Shown: in pieces, positions 22,383-34,904 of the stretch
Numbering within the stretch: the first letter of the stretch is position 1
Layout: every line of letters begins with the position of its first letter
Source: Symsagittifera roscoffensis
Taxonomy: Eukaryota; Xenacoelomorpha; Acoela; Convolutidae
DNA length: 64,000 nucleotides
Reading direction: 5' to 3'
NCBI RefSeq assembly: GCF_963678635.1
Contig: NC_087062.1
Coordinates: 95,721,705-95,785,704, forward strand
The notes under the pieces: model-generated
What the model saw: only the letters and a program-made list of their open reading frames with translations
What the model was told of the DNA's origin: nothing
The model's database searches: none
Translations under genes and position numbers: made by a program

Positions 22383-22653
22383 CTCTATTAATTTTTTAAA
22401 TTGATTTTTTCTTCCGAATAACTATTACGCTCAAATGAGTTCTTTGAAGTTGTATAGGATAAACAAACACAAAATGTTGAGAAACTACATGTATCGACCA
22501 TAGTTGAAAACTTATGCAAGTTCATCTTTGAATAGAAAACGTGCCAATTAGGCGTTCACTTTATTGGGACAAAAATAAGGACTCCCGATCATATCCCAGT
22601 TGGTCTAGAGGTTAGCCATGACTTGTGGCTTTCACTTACAAGATCCGTGTTGC

Positions 22654-23319
22654 AAAAATGAAAGTTTTGTTTCGAAAAGTGTATTGAAACATACCCTGAA
22701 CTATTTATAACAATCAATTGATTTCTCAATAACGCTTACAGGATTATTACGAGGCCAAACTGTGTATGTTGTGAATTGTAAGCGTATTCTGTAACAAGGA
22801 AGCTCCCTTTGTTTTTATGCTGTTCTTTCATTCTCTTTGATCGTTCCGACAAAACTTTAACATGTTTAAAGACTTGTCTCTGGAATCCAGGAAAATACAG
22901 ACACAAAATTGTGCGCTAATTCAGCGCACAGTTTGGCCTGGTAAGGATACGCGAACTAAAATGTTAGGGGTCTTCATAGTTTGATCATAGCAAAATCACT
23001 ATATTTTAATTGAAAAACCAAACGACAACTTTTGTGATTTTTTGTCGGAAATTAAAACGATCAAAACACAAGACAACAAATCTTTAAAATACTAAGCATT
23101 AAAAATAACCCTAAATCTATCATAACGCAATGTGTGAGGGCATCTATTTTATTGTTCCTTCGGTGCACGATGAATTGAAAACATCCGTAAAAAATCAACA
23201 TAATGTACAAAAATCGAAATGTTCAGAAGCAAAAATTACTGCATGGATCAATTGAGCTATTTTTTTTACTCCAATAAAGACATCTAAAAACGGGCATGAT
23301 TACATGAGAAAACACTGAC
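22654..23319. other. Array edge to serine dehydratase exon 5, no gene seen
   Basis: Unique-looking AT-rich DNA. A perfect 8-bp stem hairpin lies at 22,910-22,930 (loop aattc). A 12-bp inverted repeat, ggccaaactgtg at 22,753 and its complement at 22,927, brackets it. Minus-strand reading frames contain nothing resembling the missing C-terminal third of serine dehydratase. Confidence 0.6.
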
Positions 23320-23556
23320 CTCGAGATTGTGGCCAGCCGCATAGATTTTCCTTGTTTCACACTCTGCGAGAAACAGTCTGCGCCCTCCGTCTCCACAGCA
23401 ACCAGGGGAATTTTCCCCCATTTGGGTCGTCTCTTCACCCCCTCCATCACGCCCAATAAGAGACCCCCTCCCCCCACCGACACTACGATACAGCTAGGCA
23501 ATCTATCGGGTCCTAGCTGCTGTTCTAACTCGTCTACGATTGTGGAGTTTCCTTCC
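23320..23556 (-). CDS. SDS: Serine dehydratase exon 5
   Basis: 237 nt, acceptor ttttttccag, donor gtcagt. Begins by completing the Trp codon of IWEG and includes the tetraglycine loop. If the donor is skipped, the frame runs about 90 nt into the intron and stops at about 23,223. Confidence 0.85.
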
Positions 23557-26500
23557 CTGGAAAAAACAACAGTCCATTTTGCATGTTACACTGCTGAACT
23601 AATCAATAATCTGCGTGAAAACAAAAACGCTTGAACACTTGCGACCATTCAGACGGTAGACAGAAAATATCATCCCACTTTCCAATAAACAGTCTTTTTA
23701 AAGCACAATCTTTCAAGCAATGCCTGAATTTTAGATTTATTGACATTTCAGCCAAAATTTTGAAACAAGTTTTTTTTTGCTGAAGAAAATGACTATTATG
23801 TTTATTATTGCTTTTTGACAACTTGTTTCTTGAAATATTTCATATTTAACGAATGCAACCTTCAGCAAAACAAACCAAACCTTTTTAAACTATTGCCTCT
23901 TAATTAACTCTTACACAAAATTTACACTAAAACTAGGAGTTGACTCAATTTCAGCAAAAACAATTTTGAAAAAAACAGTCACAAAGTTGGAAAAACGTTA
24001 ATGAACTCACACAAATCCAAAAAACAGCGTTTCTTTTCTATTCTTTTCTATTGTTGAGACTCATAGCACATACTACAGAATTTAAAAACAATATTTTTGA
24101 TTGACACGCTTTTCCTGCATATTACTCTCCACTTAGCGCCATCTCCAATTTTTAATATAAGAGTGTAATTTGCCCTCTTTTCATAAATTAGATTTGAAGC
24201 CAACTTCAAATGAAACTTAAAAAGAGACTGCTAGAGAGTTGCTCTTTGAATTTAAAGAACCTTATTTATTGAAATTTTCATGCATAATAAGCTCCACTTC
24301 CCTTCTTTATATGAGAGCGTAACTTGCCCACCATTCATATATTGAATTTGAGCCAACTTCAAAACAAAAAGAAAATAAAAATCCCCCAAAAAACGCGCAC
24401 TTCAATTTTTAATAAGAGAGCGTAATTTGCCCTCCTTTCATTAATTAAAGAGTTTTGCTGAAAATAAACCACAGATAGAGTATATTCATGACAGACGCAA
24501 CGAAACCTTGACATTGCTTATTAGCATTTTTTAATTTTTGCAAATTATTGAGAACTATTTGCTTTAGCTGCATTTATTAAATTGAAATATTCTAACCCAG
24601 AAATAAGATTTTTGTGACAGATTGGAAGGCAGAGATTAAAATTTTTCCATCAAAACATCTTAAGTGCTCCACGCATTTCTCACAATTTCAAGAAAATTCG
24701 ATTGCGGTGCAAGTATAACATAACATTCCGATCACATTTGTTTTGCAAAAAAAAATGAAAATAGCCAACAGACAGTTGCAAAAGAGTCAATCACCGCAAG
24801 TGAGCAGAAAAAAAAACTGGCTCAATTTTTTGAGAAACATCAACTTTCAAACTTGAAGCAAAAAAGATGACCTTAAAGCTCTTTGAAACTCCACAACAAT
24901 TTATGATTGCAATTTTTTGATAAAAAAATTAACCAAAATTGAGAAAACTGGATCAGTAGGTAAAATTTTTCCACTTTCGAAACTACAAGTCGAACAAGTT
25001 TTTCGTGAAATTTACACTTTCGCTGTTTCGCTGTTCGATAGGGGAGTTACTCTTTCTTTTAAAAAGGAAGTGAAATGAACTTGAAAAGAAATCAGAAGTC
25101 AAAGCACGAAAAAGTAGATTCGTGAAGAACAAATTTCAAGATTTTCCTGAAAAAAAAATTAATCGCAACCTATATATTAGTCTGAACTACGTTCATCGAC
25201 TCTTAAAAAGAAACGAGAAACAAATTTAGGAGTTGCATTTTTGTAGTTTTAGAGTTAAGGCGATGAGAAGAGTGGCCAGTATAAACCACAGAAAATTCAC
25301 TAATAAAAGATTATTTAACAATACGAACATTTTTTCTCTAAACCGTCAGAGTTACGTATTGTCAGAAACAATAGGTTCGATATAAAATCAAGAGGGAGAC
25401 CCAAGTCTCTAACTGCAACTAGAACTCAGTAACTGCAAATAGAACTTGATAACTGCAACTAAAACTCTGATTGTTTTTCTGACTGATATAAAAGGCACCA
25501 ACTATATACCTTTTTAGATGTATGCAACATAAAAGCCCCATTAAGTATTTCCCTTTAACTGTAGAACAGAAGACTGAATTTCGCTGCTGCACAACTTGCA
25601 AAACGACGGACTTTTATTAGTCCAAATTGCAAAGTTATCTTCGACTGTCTCAAGTCATTCTTGATCAGAAATTTGATTCCCCTCCTGGTCTTCAAATTCA
25701 GAAATATCTTCCCGACTACCTTGATAGTAGTCAATATCTTAGTAAACCGCCCGTTCATCGATATTCGATGGATCGTGTTTGCTCTCATTCCCAGTGTAAT
25801 ACCCTTCATTTTCTGCGATGCCGGGATTGAGATTATATCTATCGTTTAAAATGAGTCAAAATTTTGACTGCTCTCTGCGCAGCCAGTATATGATGAATTT
25901 GCAGAGATAAGCCAAATTTCGTTGTCTTCAGAGCAATTGTTGCCATCAGTTTGGAAGGCTGAATTGCACAATTTGTCTTCTCGTCAATTTCGATTCTTTC
26001 AACTTGAATATTTCAGCGAATAATAGAGCAGAGAGATTCGACCGTCGCATTTTCGTGTTCTCAGACCATTTCCGTATTCGACATTTTAGTGTTCTCGCCG
26101 CAAACGAATTCATCTTTTACTCGCCTGTTTTGCTCGCTCATCTGCTAAAGGTTACTCCTGCGTCGAAGTCAACTCAAATAGCCAAGCTTCTAGACTATTC
26201 AAATCAGTTTAAAAATCCTGCGCAACCTCAATCTCGGATTTAAAATGATTTTCTTGAATTTGGTCAGGTCCAGCATATCGGATTTGCAATTTCTCAAAAG
26301 ATTGTTCGAGACCATTTCGCGCAGCTTCGTAAAGATTTGAATCAAAGTTGAGTGCTTTTCCAACTAGATAGAGTTGTAAGAACTGAGATTGCTGATTTGT
26401 GCTTCCAGTATGCTGGCCACAATGATATTGACTCGTAAGAGTCAATCGAAATTGAATCATCCTATGTCAGCTTCTCCAGTGAACGCTGAGATGGAAGCAT

Positions 26501-29500
26501 AACTTGGAGTTGGTGATGCCATAAAAATGATTTTAATAAGAAAGAAAATAGTGAAAACTGCAGGTCGCAATTAAGTTATCTGCATAACTTTTATGAAGAT
26601 GAGAATCATTATTTACCACGAGGAAAAAAAGAGGAGCAAGAATCGAGCCTTGCAGCCTTGCAACACTTGATATTGTTCGCTGGCTAGACAGGACGTCATA
26701 TACTTTGACGCGAAATATTCGTTTTTCTAATTATGACAATATCAATTTTAACAATTTGCCACGCGCGCCAAGAAGAAAAAGCTTCGACAAACGAACACCG
26801 TGGTCGACCTTATCGAACGCTTTTTCAAAGTATAAATTACTTCAATATCACTTTGACTTTCTATTCCTTGGTAGATGTCGTCAAGAAAGCGCAGAAATAA
26901 CTCAAGAATCACACAATCAGTGTTGGAAAAAAATCGGATTTTTATTCAAAAAATCAAAAAATCGGATTTTTTTGATTTAAATCGGATTTTTTTGATTTAA
27001 ATCAAAGTCACCTACAGTGTAAAGTCACCTACAGTGTAAAGTCACCTACAGTGTAAGCTGGAGAACATTTTAACTGCACAACATTTCATAATTGCAGATG
27101 ATACACTTTGAAAGCATAATATAATACTTCACAATCATCGGGACATGTTTAGGGTTTTCAAAACGAAAACCAGCTTTGCTGATTTTTCCACTCCTAGGCG
27201 ATTGCGCTCCTTGGAATGTACCCAACTGTAGGTTGAAAAAATTCTCTCCAGGTCCGCCGTGAATTTAACGTGTATTCAAATTGCTGTCTCAACCGCTAGA
27301 GGGATTGATGCTTCCGCTTAATATAAAAACGAGAAATACAAAATTTCAATTTACACTAGAAATAAATCAACCATAAAGGCTTTGATTTAAATCTTGATTT
27401 AAATCGGATTTTTACTGTTGATTTAAATCAATTGATTTAAATCAGCCAACACTGCACACAATATCGATTTTTTTTCTTAACCAGTGCTGGACTTTATTCA
27501 GTTCACTTCGCAAACTCATAGAGGTCGAGAAACATACTTTTTCCAAGCACTTTTGATATTAAGGAGAAACGTGATATTGGGCTGTAGTTTTCGATATTTT
27601 CTTTGTATTTTTTTTCAGATGAACCTACTTCCAGGCGCAAGGAAAAACAGCTATTTGCTGGCCTTTGTAGAAAACTTGGGGCATTGAATGGGCAAGGCTA
27701 CGTCCAAGTTTTTTCAAGGCGGCTGCTGGTATCTGATCTGGTCCAGTGGCTTTCGATACATCCAGGTTTTCAAGAATATTCGTTATCCTACTTTCTTCAA
27801 ATGAAAATGAGTTAACATACAATGATTTAATTAAGCCGATATACTATAAAGTATTACAAGCTTTAAAAAAGAGAAGTTTATCGAAAATGCTATTAAATTA
27901 AACCAAAATAAAAAAATAAACAAATAAATTTCGTAGGTTGACGAAATAAGAGATTCGACGAAAGAGCCGACGAAATGAATCAATGGTTTTGCTAAACAAG
28001 TATTTTGCATGAAAAAAAGTCTATACTTCTATTTGATACGCTTGCTAATCGAAAGCGCCAAATAACATTAACATAACAATTGTACGGCTTTCATAGAAAG
28101 GCTGCACTAAGAGTAGGGGGCTGCACTCCCTTGATAGATCCTCTGCGATTTGCAGAAGCAAAACTAAACCAAATTAAGTTTTTGTAGGAAAAACAACTCC
28201 GTTTTGCAGGAGTACACGACTTAATTTCATTTATTATCGGATGAGCTAGGTGTACGAACCACCTGTTTCATTGATGAGTAAGCAGATAACCTACCATCAA
28301 AACTGACAGGTGACTCACCAGATGTAGGGATGGTCATAAGGAGGAACCATAATTCCATTCACAGTCCCACAGAACTCCTTCGCCTTCTCATTCGCCTCAT
28401 TCCACACCTAGTAGGCAACAAAAAATCAGCACAAATTGGGGGGGGGGGGCATATAAAACTTCAGACAATTGTATATGCTCACACTTCCGTGGACATGAAC
28501 TTGACTGCAGGAGTAGAGTTTAAACTGGTCCAGCACAAATTGAGAAGTAGAAGTAGGCACGAACACATGCACTGGTTTGTTCAGTCTCGTCCCAGCATAA
28601 CTGGCAGCCAAGCCTGCGTTACCCCCTAAAACACAGTATTGAATTTCAGACAAAGTACGTTTTTTTGAAAACTTTCAGACATCTTCTTTGCTTCGAGCTC
28701 TGAAAGAACATTTAAATGCTTCAGCTAATTGATTTAAAAAAAGGTTAAATCACCCAATTATTTGGGGTAAAGAACATTTTGTCTTTTGATAATGGTTAGC
28801 TCAACTGTTTGAAATTTTGTTTCTTCCGGTTTGCTGATCACTGTTATTTTAGCACTACCCAGAAAAATTTAGTTTCTAAAAACGATTGTTCGACTAACCT
28901 GATGAGCAGACAAAACAATCCGCCTAAAACACAATGAATTACTTTAAAAACTGAAAAAATCGATGAGCGCATTTGGCCAAGGAGCTAACCGCTATATCTA
29001 CCAAAAATGACGAATGCCACTTGTACAAAAACAACCGCCATTCATGAATAAAGAGCAGTAGCATCAGCGCATGCTTGAAGTAGGACTGGCTACGGCGATA
29101 CTGATAACATCTACCTCCCCCACGGATGTTCTGCATCGAAAAGGACCGATGGTTATAAAAAAAAATAATTAAACAATAGTGGTTAGCTCCTGGGCCAAAA
29201 GACGCTTAAAAACTTCTTTTGACAAAAAATTCAACTGTCCTACTCCCTTAAAAAATATTCTAAATAACGCAAAAACAGCACAAATTTATACTTCTGGTGA
29301 TATTTCGATAGAGGAGTGCATTTTCTAACGAGTTTATGCTAGACCAAAGTCGCTTTGTAGTGTCGCTAATTGAAAGAGAGAGAGAAACACCTCAAACACT
29401 TAATTGTTGCATCAACTTTTTCAGTAAAAAAACTGATTGTGGATGGAACAAGTGAACGATATTATTAAATATGTAAGTGCAAGAAAAAAACCGTTTTGAG

Positions 29501-30678
29501 CAACGTTTTGAAAGAAGTTTTGAGCAATTCTTCACTCCACTAGAAAAATTACCGCAGACGGAAAAAACTGTCAACTTTTGACCCAGTCGCTAAAACCAAA
29601 TATTTGCACAGGTTGTTGAGATAGCTAGCTTTCAATTTTTAATACTGCTCATGCAGTAATCTTCAAAAGCACTATTTGAAAGAAAGCACTATATACTGTA
29701 GTGGACAAATTTAAGCGCAAATTCAAGACTTTACTCTCTAAAATGCCTGTTTTCGAAGTCCATCTTAGACATTTTCTTCAAAAATCAGTAAAACTGTTGC
29801 ATAGACCAAGAGCAAATGACCAGAGCTTCTCTCTATGGAACTATCAATATTTGGTTTTAATGACTTATCAATGTAATCCGGGTCTGGAATTGCCAGTTTT
29901 CCTCTTCTGCACTAAGTTTTGCATCGTAGTGAATTCTTTCTTAAATAAGCGGAGCAAAAAAACTGTTCCAGCGATGTGAAACATTCTCAGCGAGAAAATG
30001 GAAACAATCAGTATGAAAACCTTACTGAACTCGCATGTTTCTTACTTTTCACGCGAACTAAGAAAACTTAGAGCAGAAGAGGAAAACTGGCATTTCTAGA
30101 CCCGGATTACATTGATAAGTCATTAAAATCAAATATTGATAGTTTCATAGAGAGAAGCTCTGGTCATTTGCTCTGTTCTATGCAAAAAATTAAGATGGAC
30201 ATTAAAAACAGGCATTTTAAAGACTAAAACTTTGAATTTGAGCTTAATTTTGACCTTTAGTGTAAATATACCTCGAAAGCTTTCACGAGCTCCCACAATT
30301 ACGCAGTTTTAAGGGATAGATCTAAACACTTGCTTTAACAGAAGGTTACGACTGTATAGATTCGACTGTAGGTCAACTGTGAAGCTTTACCCAAAAATTG
30401 TACCAATAGGTTGAAAGGGTCTGCGATAATTTTTTTTTCTAATGTGGTAGGTAGGGACGGACTTCTAAAGGACCACTATGCGTACCGTGACAACAACTCA
30501 CCTTTCGATTTTCATCCAGGGACTTCTGGCACATGTGACCAATTCCTCTAATTTTGAAGGAACCAGGCAGTTGTATATTCTCTAATTTCAATAGTACTTC
30601 GAACCCATTCTCCTTGGACAGCGCGTTGGATCTCACCAAGGGAGTCTCAATGTGTAGTTTTTCACAACCACCAGACAT
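23320..30678 (-). CDS. SDS: L-serine dehydratase / L-threonine deaminase, 5' five exons (3' end not found)
   Basis: PLP-dependent enzyme that deaminates L-serine to pyruvate and L-threonine to 2-oxobutyrate in the cytosol. Joining 30678-30502, 28923-28899, 28625-28483, 28407-28319 and 23556-23320 gives 671 nt, 223 codons plus 2 nt, always in frame with GT/AG borders. Visible family motifs are GSFKIRG (residues 39-45; Lys42 is the expected Schiff-base lysine), CSSGGNAG (65-72), the phosphate-binding SVGGGG loop (171-176) and an IWEG motif at 144-147. I recognise it as close to animal SDS/SDSL. The animal protein is about 330 residues, so about 100 C-terminal residues are missing: no exon for them is visible between 23,319 and the tRNA array. 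They may lie beyond the window or be lost. An in-frame ATG 12 codons upstream (30,714) could also be the start; I chose 30,678 because MSGG matches where family proteins begin. Confidence 0.85.
23557..25400. other. Distal part of intron 4, low-complexity AT-rich DNA
   Basis: No coding signal found. Three diverged copies of a roughly 60-bp segment built around 'gagcgtaatttgccctcctt' lie at about 24,135-24,205, 24,295-24,365 and 24,400-24,450. Confidence 0.5.
25411..25470 (+). repeat. Three tandem 20-bp repeats
   Basis: Unit aactgcaactagaactcagt with period exactly 20 and a few substitutions. No function apparent. Confidence 0.8.
26918..27454. mobile_element. hAT-type non-autonomous element (MITE), 537 bp
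   Basis: Ends CAGTGTTGG...CCAACACTG form terminal inverted repeats. Perfect 8-bp target duplications cacacaat flank it at 26,910-26,917 and 27,455-27,462. The subterminal regions are filled with 'gatttaaatc' and 'aaatcggattttt' motifs on both sides. No transposase is present. It has inserted into the reverse transcriptase relic, so it is the younger of the two. TIR start and 8-bp duplication fit the hAT superfamily. Confidence 0.93.
27004..27056 (+). repeat. Three 17-bp repeats inside the hAT element
   Basis: aaagtcacctacagtgt occurs three times head to tail with no substitutions in the first two junctions. Confidence 0.8.
27851..28318. other. Intron 4, 5' portion
   Basis: No gene or repeat recognised. 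Confidence 0.5.
28319..28407 (-). CDS. SDS: Serine dehydratase exon 4
   Basis: 89 nt, acceptor cctactag, donor gtgagt, ends in phase 2. Encodes VWNEANEKAKEF through VPPYDHPYIW. Intron 3 between exons 3 and 4 is only 75 nt and contains a G10-type run at 28,440-28,449. Confidence 0.85.
28483..28625 (-). CDS. SDS: Serine dehydratase exon 3
   Basis: 143 nt, acceptor tgttttag, donor gtgagc. Encodes GGNAGLAASYAG and the following VFVPTST strand of the PLP fold. The alternative donor gtgtga two bases upstream would put a stop in exon 4. Confidence 0.85.
28899..28923 (-). CDS. SDS: Serine dehydratase exon 2, 25-nt microexon
   Basis: Bounded by acceptor tgttttag and donor gttagt. It encodes ADCFVCSS plus one base, which supplies exactly the residues missing between exon 1 and GGNAG of exon 3. 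Confidence 0.85.
29690..30272. mobile_element. Foldback element with about 230-bp inverted arms
   Basis: Left arm 29,690-29,925 and right arm about 30,045-30,272 are reverse complements with substitutions and small gaps, for example cgggtctggaattgccagtt against its complement near 30,090. Outer ends read atatactgtagtggacaaa and, inverted, atatttacactaaaggtcaaa. No coding capacity. It sits in intron 1 of the serine dehydratase gene. Confidence 0.8.
30502..30678 (-). CDS. SDS: Serine dehydratase exon 1
   Basis: 59 codons, ends in phase 0 at cgaaag before donor gtgagt. Carries the PLP lysine motif GSFKIRG. Confidence 0.88.
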
Positions 30679-30714
30679 CTTCGAGTGTTCTTGCTTTCGA
30701 ATAAATTGAAACAA

Positions 30715-31085
30715 TAAGAAACTTTAGTTTGGGGGGCAATTTTAAAATTGACGCTTAGTTTAAGTTTGCAACAAGCTGGGTTACGGTACGCCGCCTTAGG
30801 CTAATTTCAACTAAGAGTGACTAATACAGAGGCGTACAATCATGACTTATCTGTAAAAGTCATGTTTACTTACCAATCATCGAAGCTAAGTATCAGTGTA
30901 CGCAATTTATGACAGATGACTTCTTATTAGGAAAGTTCAATAATTGATACATTTTACGAAAAAGCCACATTTTTCAAAAGATACAGCTTGATAAAAAACT
31001 TTTTTCACCATTTCATTAGATACCAGCGTGTATCGCACCTCCTTCGAACTTTTGAGTCTCATAAAAAACCGCATATATTGGAGAA
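30715..31085. other. 5' flank of the serine dehydratase gene
   Basis: Expected promoter region for the minus-strand gene. I see no TATA box or other site I can support. Confidence 0.4.
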
Positions 31086-32180
31086 ACAATCAGCAACGTT
31101 TTAGTGTACTCTGAAAGCATCCAATAACAGGGTTCGGAATTTCAAATTTTGTTAAGTTTTTTTCGGTTAGATTTTTTAATACAAATTTAGAAATACCATA
31201 AAATTTTTAAAGTTTTTTTTAGATCTAAGTTCTTCGAAAAAATCTAAAATTACATAAAAAACGTCACAATTGGGAAACAAACATCATTTGAGCAGTCGCA
31301 TTTGGAAACAAAATTTGCAACTCCTGAGAGTACTCTCACAGTACCCATTTACAGGGTTGGGAATTTCCAATTTTGAAAAACTTTTTATATTTAAGTTTTC
31401 GAAAAAAAAAATTGAAAAACCATGAAAACGTCACATCTCGATAACTACAAAAAATTGAGCAGTCATATGTGGCGGTGAGATTCGCACCCCACGTGGTGAA
31501 TACTCTGACAGCCCCCAACTAAAGGGTCGATAGTTTCAAATTTTGAAAAAAAATTAAATTTAAGTTTTCTGAAACTTTTTTGAAAAAATCGCAAAAAACG
31601 TCATTTCTCAAAATTAAAGATTTGAGCAGTAATATTTGAAGGCTTGATTCGTCACCCCTGAGAATACTCTGATAGCTCAACCCCCCCCCCCCCATTACAA
31701 GGGAGGGGGCTTCAAACTTCAATTAAAATTTGATTAAAAAAACTTTACAAAAAACTTACTTTCTGAAAATCACAAAAAAATGTCATATCTCGAAAACTAC
31801 AAAGATTTGATAAGTCAATATTGGAAGTGAGAGTTGCAAACCCCGATAGTATTCTGACAGCTACCCAACTAAAGTGTTGGGAATTACAAAGCTTGAAAGC
31901 AACATTTTAAGTCTAAATTTTCTGAACATTTTTGAAAAAACGTCATATGACTATAACAAAGACCATTTGAGCAGTCGCATTTGGACGCAAGATTTGGATC
32001 CTGAAACTGCTGAGAGTAACTTTACAGTTCGCAACATATCTCAAAAACTACAAAGATTTGAGCAGTCAAATTTGGAGGGAAAGTTGGCAATCCTTGAGAA
32101 TAATCTGACAGCACCCAACTACAGGGCTGGGAATTTCAAGTTTTGCAAACTATTTTGTAAATTGAGTTTTCTGAAAATTT
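31085..32180. repeat. Second satellite family, diverged array (about 7 units)
   Basis: Units of about 170-190 bp share a core around 'aaactacaaagatttgagcagt', then 'gagaatactctgacagc' and 'acccaactacagggttgggaatttcaa'. The units differ strongly in sequence and length, and one contains a C-run at 31,681-31,693. The core is related to the homogenised array at 44.1-48.3 kb. Confidence 0.8.
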
Positions 32181-32279
32181 TTGAAAAAAATCAAAAAAAG
32201 GGTCGTATCTCGTACACTAAGAGGATCTGTGCATTCATAACCAGAAAGCCGCAAAAATATGCCAAGACAATAGAATAAA

Positions 32280-33880
32280 AATTCGCATCCAAAATTTACC
32301 AAGTGGTAACGAAGCCGAAAGTACCTTAGCAGAAACCCTTTAAGCCGCAAAAAAATCATCAAGACTTATGAAAATTTAACAATTCCCCCTCAGCCTCAAA
32401 ATACATACACTTTTTTTGCTCGTCACATGAAAAATATGCGACCATCAAGTCGATATGAAATAGGTCGAAGCTTAACAAGCCGAAAAAAAAACCAAAAAAA
32501 TTTAAAAATTATACAGAGGCTAAGTCGTTAACGCAGTGAAATTTTTTAGGGTATTAGAAATGTGCGATCAATTTAAGTTATCAATTGCGCAATATTCCCC
32601 TCATCCCATTATTCTCACGGTGGGGGGGGGGTGTGATAACTCAATAGGTACTTGAGACATATTTATAACCATTTGAAAATAGTTTGAAAGATATGAAATC
32701 ATGAACCAGATACACAAAGAATGTGGAACGCCAAAATTTACAATAACAAAGCTCAAAAATTGAATTCAGAGTGAAAAAAGACTGAGGCACATAAGCGACT
32801 TTTTTCTGTCCTGAATGATAAAAAGCTGTTGTGTACATTATTTAAGTGCTGCGGATAACAGTTTTTGGTATTCAGATACAAGGCCAGAGCATCAACCCTG
32901 TTAATTCGCTTTCCTCGATGAGGCAATAGTGACCAAACAAAAATTTGCAAACAAAATTATTTTGAAATTCGAATTTGTCTTTTTCAAAATGCTGCGCGAC
33001 ACTCATATAAAACAAACATAAACCATCTACTTGCATTATTTGCTGACGTCTTTTTGTAGGATCTTCTAATTTTTGTTTGAGGGGGCAGATAGCTCAATTG
33101 GGCATTAAGGTGGGGGGAGGGGAGGGGAGGGGAGGGGAGAGATTGCTCAATTGATCCAATTTAAGTATTTTCAAATTAGCAGTGACCATCGTATAGAACC
33201 GACCATGAGTCTTCGAAAAAAAGTTTTCAGTGCACATCAGATTTCTTTTTGCAAAAAAGTTTAAAAAAACCTAACAACTATTTAATAAAATTAACCTGAA
33301 GCATTGTTAGTTCTTCAATTTATCAATAAGGAGCCAGTACAGAATACATCGCGTGAGAGATTACATATGCTAAGACAAATTAATCCGTAAAATTCAGTAT
33401 CGAAAGTTCGTAAAATTAGGATCAAAGAATTGTATCTCAGCGATGGATTGAAAAATTCTGAAACTCTGTACGCTAATAATTATCGTAATTGTATTATGCC
33501 ATTTGACAATTAAGGTTCTTTCTGATTACCCATGGGTTCTTTACACATAATTAGCCTTGTTCTACCAGTTAATGGTCAAAAACAGTTTTGTTTCAGCGCA
33601 AAAGAAGGTACCAAAATGACACTACTTACGAGCTTGAGTCATATATCGTTTTTCAGCCTTTTAGTCTGATTTAAACTTGAAAGTTACTTAGAAAACAAAT
33701 TCTAAATGCGCTCAAAAAGAGTATATATTTTCCAGAATTTTGTATTTTAATACCAATTTTTTCGACATACTATGTCAAAGGAATAAAGATAAGAATTTAA
33801 AGCTATTGGTCGATAATCCTTGAAGCTTGGTATCATTCATTCTTACGGCTTAAAGAAATCACAAACAAAAATGTCCAAAA
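32280..33880. other. AT-rich DNA without recognised genes
   Basis: Contains fragments of the 'aagccgaaaaa' interspersed repeat (32,340-32,500) and homopolymer G runs at 32,622-32,631 and 33,111-33,140. Confidence 0.5.
33111..33140 (+). repeat. (GGGGA)n tract with G-quadruplex potential
   Basis: Five consecutive runs of at least four G separated by single A residues. Confidence 0.85.
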
Positions 33881-34199
33881 AATTACCTGCATTAGAAACT
33901 CTACAAAGAGCTTGGGGAGGAGGTTCAAACTCGTATTTGGTCTATACGAGTTTGAACAAATAGTATAGACCAAATTTTCTGCGGAACTAAGCAAACAGAC
34001 ATTAATCTAAATTAGTCAAAATTTTCTATTTGCAAAAAAAAACAGGAACCAACTGGAACCGAACTACCAGGCTTCGTCTCAAGCATTGGGCTTACAGCAA
34101 CTTGGAATAAAGCTGAACCATCGAGCTACGAGAGCCAAGCCGACAAAAAATAACACGGACGATAGTCCGAAAAAGCAAAAAAACTAGTTTGCAAAAAAA

Positions 34200-34280
34200 G
34201 AGCCCGAGGGGAGTTGAACTGCAAGCCTTTGCCATCTAAAGCTGTTGTTTTACCTTTACGCCAGATGGTTGATTCAATTT
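34200..34280 (-). repeat. tRNA-like segment, degenerate
   Basis: On the minus strand an A-box-like tggcgtaaagg and B-box-like agttcaactcc lie about 50 nt apart, with 'gatggcaaagg' between them as in the other copies of this repeat. Probably a SINE head; possibly a degraded tRNA. Confidence 0.45.
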
Positions 34281-34309
34281 GAATTTATAATTAACAAGCG
34301 GTGACAAAA

Positions 34310-34885
34310 CCGAAAATACTACAGCAGAAAACCTTCATGCCGAAAAAAAAATCAAAAAATTCCAAACTTATCAAAATGTTAAGTTCCTTATCCCCTCAGA
34401 GCACACACATGCGCACAAAAAAACCTGTCGGTCATAATGACCTAATAAGAGGCCACCAGGTCGATATTAGGTAAGCCGAAAATTATTAAGCCGATAAATA
34501 TGACAAAAAAAAACGAAAAAAAGTTTGAACAAATCGAGCTGGTAAAATTACAACCAATGTGAAAAGCAAATTTCGATTTGGCCGGATTTTTAAAATGCTA
34601 AAAGCAACTACAGTGAGAGATGATTACAGCTAAGCAAATGATTTTTAGATGTGGCAACTAAGCCGACAAAGCATAAGCAGGCAATTAATAGGCCGAATTT
34701 TCATTGGTTTGCCGTCCCAGGCGTATTCGTTAACACCAGGCTAAGTGTGCAAGAGACACTACGAAATGTAAATTCACAATGAAGCAAGGTACATCAGGAG
34801 TCCAATGAGTCTGTGGACAAAGTTGTTTATGGGAAAAAAGTCTATTACTCGATTGTAGTAACCTTGCTTATCGCAAGGGTAAAGA
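34310..34885 (-). repeat. Interspersed repeat with terminal hairpin, copy A
   Basis: Contains 'aagccgaaaaa' modules, a degraded tRNA-like part (34,705-34,755) and the terminal ccttgcttatcgcaagg hairpin at 34,863-34,880. Confidence 0.6.
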
Positions 34886-34904
34886 CTAATTAAAAATTAT
34901 TAAT

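Larger units (their letters stand above)
1..22653 (+). repeat. tRNA-Glu satellite array, about 88 tandem monomers
   Basis: The monomer is a tRNA-Glu gene (72 nt) followed by an AT-rich spacer with a short T run about 10 nt after the tRNA 3' end, as expected for a Pol III terminator, and then a conserved spacer core. I located 88 tRNA copies, all on the plus strand. From 8,487 on, neighbouring tRNA starts are 274-285 bp apart, apart from a 5' fragment at 9,824. The tRNA consensus folds as TCCCAGT / ACTGGGA acceptor, TGTGG / CCACA anticodon stem with loop CTTTCAC (anticodon TTC) and CCGGG / CCCGG T stem with loop TTCGACT. Internal promoter boxes match TGGTCTAGCGG (A) and GGTTCGACTCC (B). The last copy breaks off near 22,653. 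The left edge lies outside the window. Tandem clustered tRNA genes are known in several eukaryotes; an array this long of a single isoacceptor with satellite-like structure is unusual. Confidence 0.95.
26560..27850 (-). pseudogene. Non-LTR retrotransposon reverse transcriptase, degenerate
   Basis: Reading the minus strand from 27,850 down, pieces of the reverse transcriptase domain appear in the correct order but different frames: SKATGPDQIPAAALKKL, then NYSPISRFSLISKVLGKSM, then LFLRFLDDIYQGIE, FEKAFDKVDHG, GSILAPLFFLVVNN and finally KSYADN. These match the fingers and palm of CR1/Jockey-type elements. It has frameshifts, stops and a 537-bp hAT insertion, and the catalytic YADD box is YADN. 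It lies in intron 4 of the serine dehydratase gene, same strand. Sequence between 25,550 and 26,560 may be its 3' part but I could not recognise it. Confidence 0.85.
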